NCBI GenBank assembly: GCA_034112285.1
Contig: JAWUVP010000068.1
Location: 1-13,016 of the forward strand
Direction: 5' to 3'
Length of the DNA stretch: 13,016 nucleotides
Source of the DNA: JAWUVP01 sp034112285
Lineage (GTDB): Bacteria; Pseudomonadota; Gammaproteobacteria; JABDGN01
Position numbers and translations under genes: made by a program
In this document: positions 12,325-13,016 of the stretch, piece by piece
How positions within the stretch are numbered: the first letter of the stretch is position 1
How the letters are laid out: each line of letters begins with the position of its first letter
Notes under the pieces: model-generated
The model's input: the letters and a program-made list of their open reading frames with translations, nothing else
Databases searched by the model: none
What the model was told of the DNA's origin: nothing

Positions 12325-13016
12325 TTAAATTTTTCTATCAGCTGGTGTTGGTGGCAAACCTTCTGTTGGCCCTCTCGTTGGTCCATGCGTTGGCACTTGG
12401 CTGGGTGCTAACGTTGAAGGCGCAAGGCTAGGTGCTATTGTGGTTCCCAAGGTGGTGAGCAGTGAAGCGGCTGTTGGTGTAAGGCTCGGGGCGCCTGATG
12501 GTGATTGGGTTACCAAGCTGGTGGGTGCCGGTGAAGTTGGGGCTTGCGAGCTAGGGGCGGGTGATGGCGCAAAGGTTGGGCTTTGCGAGCTAGGGGCTGG
12601 CGAAGGCGCAAAGGTTGGGCCTTGCGAGCTAGGGGTTAATGTTGTGATGCCTGTTGTTAGAGCTGTTGCGGTGGTTGCCGGACAGACTTGCGCTAGATCT
12701 GCCGCTGTTGCATTTTGCAAGAGCGTAAGCTGAATTTGTCGTACATCAGCCGCGGTATTATTGAGTTGAGCTGAACAAACTGAGGTTTGTGGTAGCAGCA
12801 GTAAACGGGCCACGGGATTGTTTAGCCCTGGAACAAGCGCTATATCGTTTAAGCTTTGAATACAAGGGAAGCTCACTTGGGCACTTTGTATTAACGCTGG
12901 CGCAATAATGTTGGGTACAAGTGCCTCGGCTAGCGGCAAAATTTGATTGCTAATGTGCACGAAGGTGCCGCTAGCATTATGGCTTAAAGGTAGATTAGCA
13001 CTATTTAAATTTAAGG
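12325..13016 (-). CDS. Secreted-looking protein with Pro/Ser/Thr repeat tail (5' partial)
   Basis: The frame is open from the stop at 12325 to the right edge. The extra 18 residues before the GTG at 12960 (LNLNSANLPLSHNASGTF) look like real protein, so the true start is outside the window. The visible 230 residues have two parts. The first has helical segments and three spaced cysteines (PCIQS, VCSAQ, VCPAT). The second is a long low-complexity tail with tandem 13-residue units of the form SSQxPTFAPSPAP, then APTSPAP/LAPSQVPTHGPTRGPTEG-like stretches. Such tails are typical of extracellular linkers or stalks and are often O-glycosylated. No cell-wall anchor is visible at the C-terminus. Function unknown; secretion is inferred. 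Confidence 0.65.
   Translation of the reverse strand, partial: LNLNSANLPLSHNASGTFVHISNQILPLAEALVPNIIAPALIQSAQVSFPCIQSLNDIALVPGLNNPVARLLLLPQTSVCSAQLNNTAADVRQIQLTLLQNATAADLAQVCPATTATALTTGITTLTPSSQGPTFAPSPAPSSQSPTFAPSPAPSSQAPTSPAPTSLVTQSPSGAPSLTPTAASLLTTLGTTIAPSLAPSTLAPSQVPTHGPTRGPTEGLPPTPADRKI
12538..12640. repeat. 39-bp tandem repeats encoding the SSQxPTFAPSPAP units
   Basis: Two full 39-bp units and a partial third, built around TTGCGAGCTAGGGG and GGCGCAAAGGTTGGG, encode 13-residue protein repeats on the minus strand. The copies are close to identical at the DNA level, so the array may vary in copy number. Confidence 0.75.

Noticed and set aside
12538..12640. CRISPR-like array
   Set aside because: The 39-bp units are contiguous, without spacers, and keep an open reading frame, so they are coding repeats.
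12440..12733. 97-aa plus-strand Gly/Val-rich ORF
   Set aside because: It is the antisense shadow of the Pro/Ser/Thr repeat tail, created by biased composition.

Overview
The window looks like a gammaproteobacterial chromosome. The order zapB–zapA–6S RNA–5-formyl-THF cyclo-ligase is the classical gammaproteobacterial arrangement. The other core genes (a class A penicillin-binding protein, coaD beside an rpmG relic, a SlyB-type lipoprotein) fit the same group. Mixed in are genes with eukaryote-like or secreted-looking features: a RING+MYND protein, a multi-TM protein with an acidic dileucine motif, and a Pro/Ser/Thr-repeat protein. Together with pseudogenes, short repeats and unrecognised ORFs, this suggests a host-associated, Legionellales-like lineage. 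That placement is inference; no taxonomic marker here settles it.

Layout. 1–699 (+): 3' part of a PBP1A-type gene, cut by the window edge. 700–4862: an accessory block, all minus strand, holding an unrecognised 381-aa gene (A), a 108-aa ORF, a 590-aa gene with an SH3/KOW-like segment, a RING-like finger and a MYND finger, and a decayed second copy of A (B). The last ~38 bp of the PBP gene recur at 2375–2412. A and B also share about 50 bp of upstream DNA. The two units therefore lie in the same order and orientation, as expected from a tandem duplication whose second unit was later invaded by the RING/MYND gene. 4882–4986: one copy of a ~100-bp dispersed repeat. 4985–6346 (-): membrane-anchored sorbosone/glucose-dehydrogenase-type beta-propeller. 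6571–8001 (+): multi-spanning membrane protein. 8075–8371 (+): small conserved-looking protein with its own promoter and terminator.

8401–10046 (-): the core cluster zapB, zapA, 6S RNA, 5-FCL. zapB and zapA are one nucleotide apart behind a good sigma70 promoter. The 6S RNA is complete, with a closing stem and a TATAAT -10 box. A second copy of the dispersed repeat sits between zapA and 6S RNA, bracketed by an 11-bp direct repeat. 10047–10327 holds the zapBA promoter and REP-like palindromes. 10328–10849 (-) and 10923–11402 (+) are a divergent glycine-zipper lipoprotein and coaD, separated by 73 bp with a palindromic -10 element. 11527–11592 is a relic of the 3' end of rpmG (ribosomal protein L33), followed by a strong bidirectional terminator. 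11660–13016 (-) is a two-gene set: an edge-truncated secreted-looking protein with a low-complexity tail, then an unrecognised 212-aa protein.

Functionally the core genes cover cell wall synthesis, Z-ring assembly, global transcription control by 6S RNA, folate one-carbon metabolism and CoA synthesis. The accessory block is the part most likely to hold new biology. Its strongest candidate is the RING/MYND protein, a possible host-directed effector.
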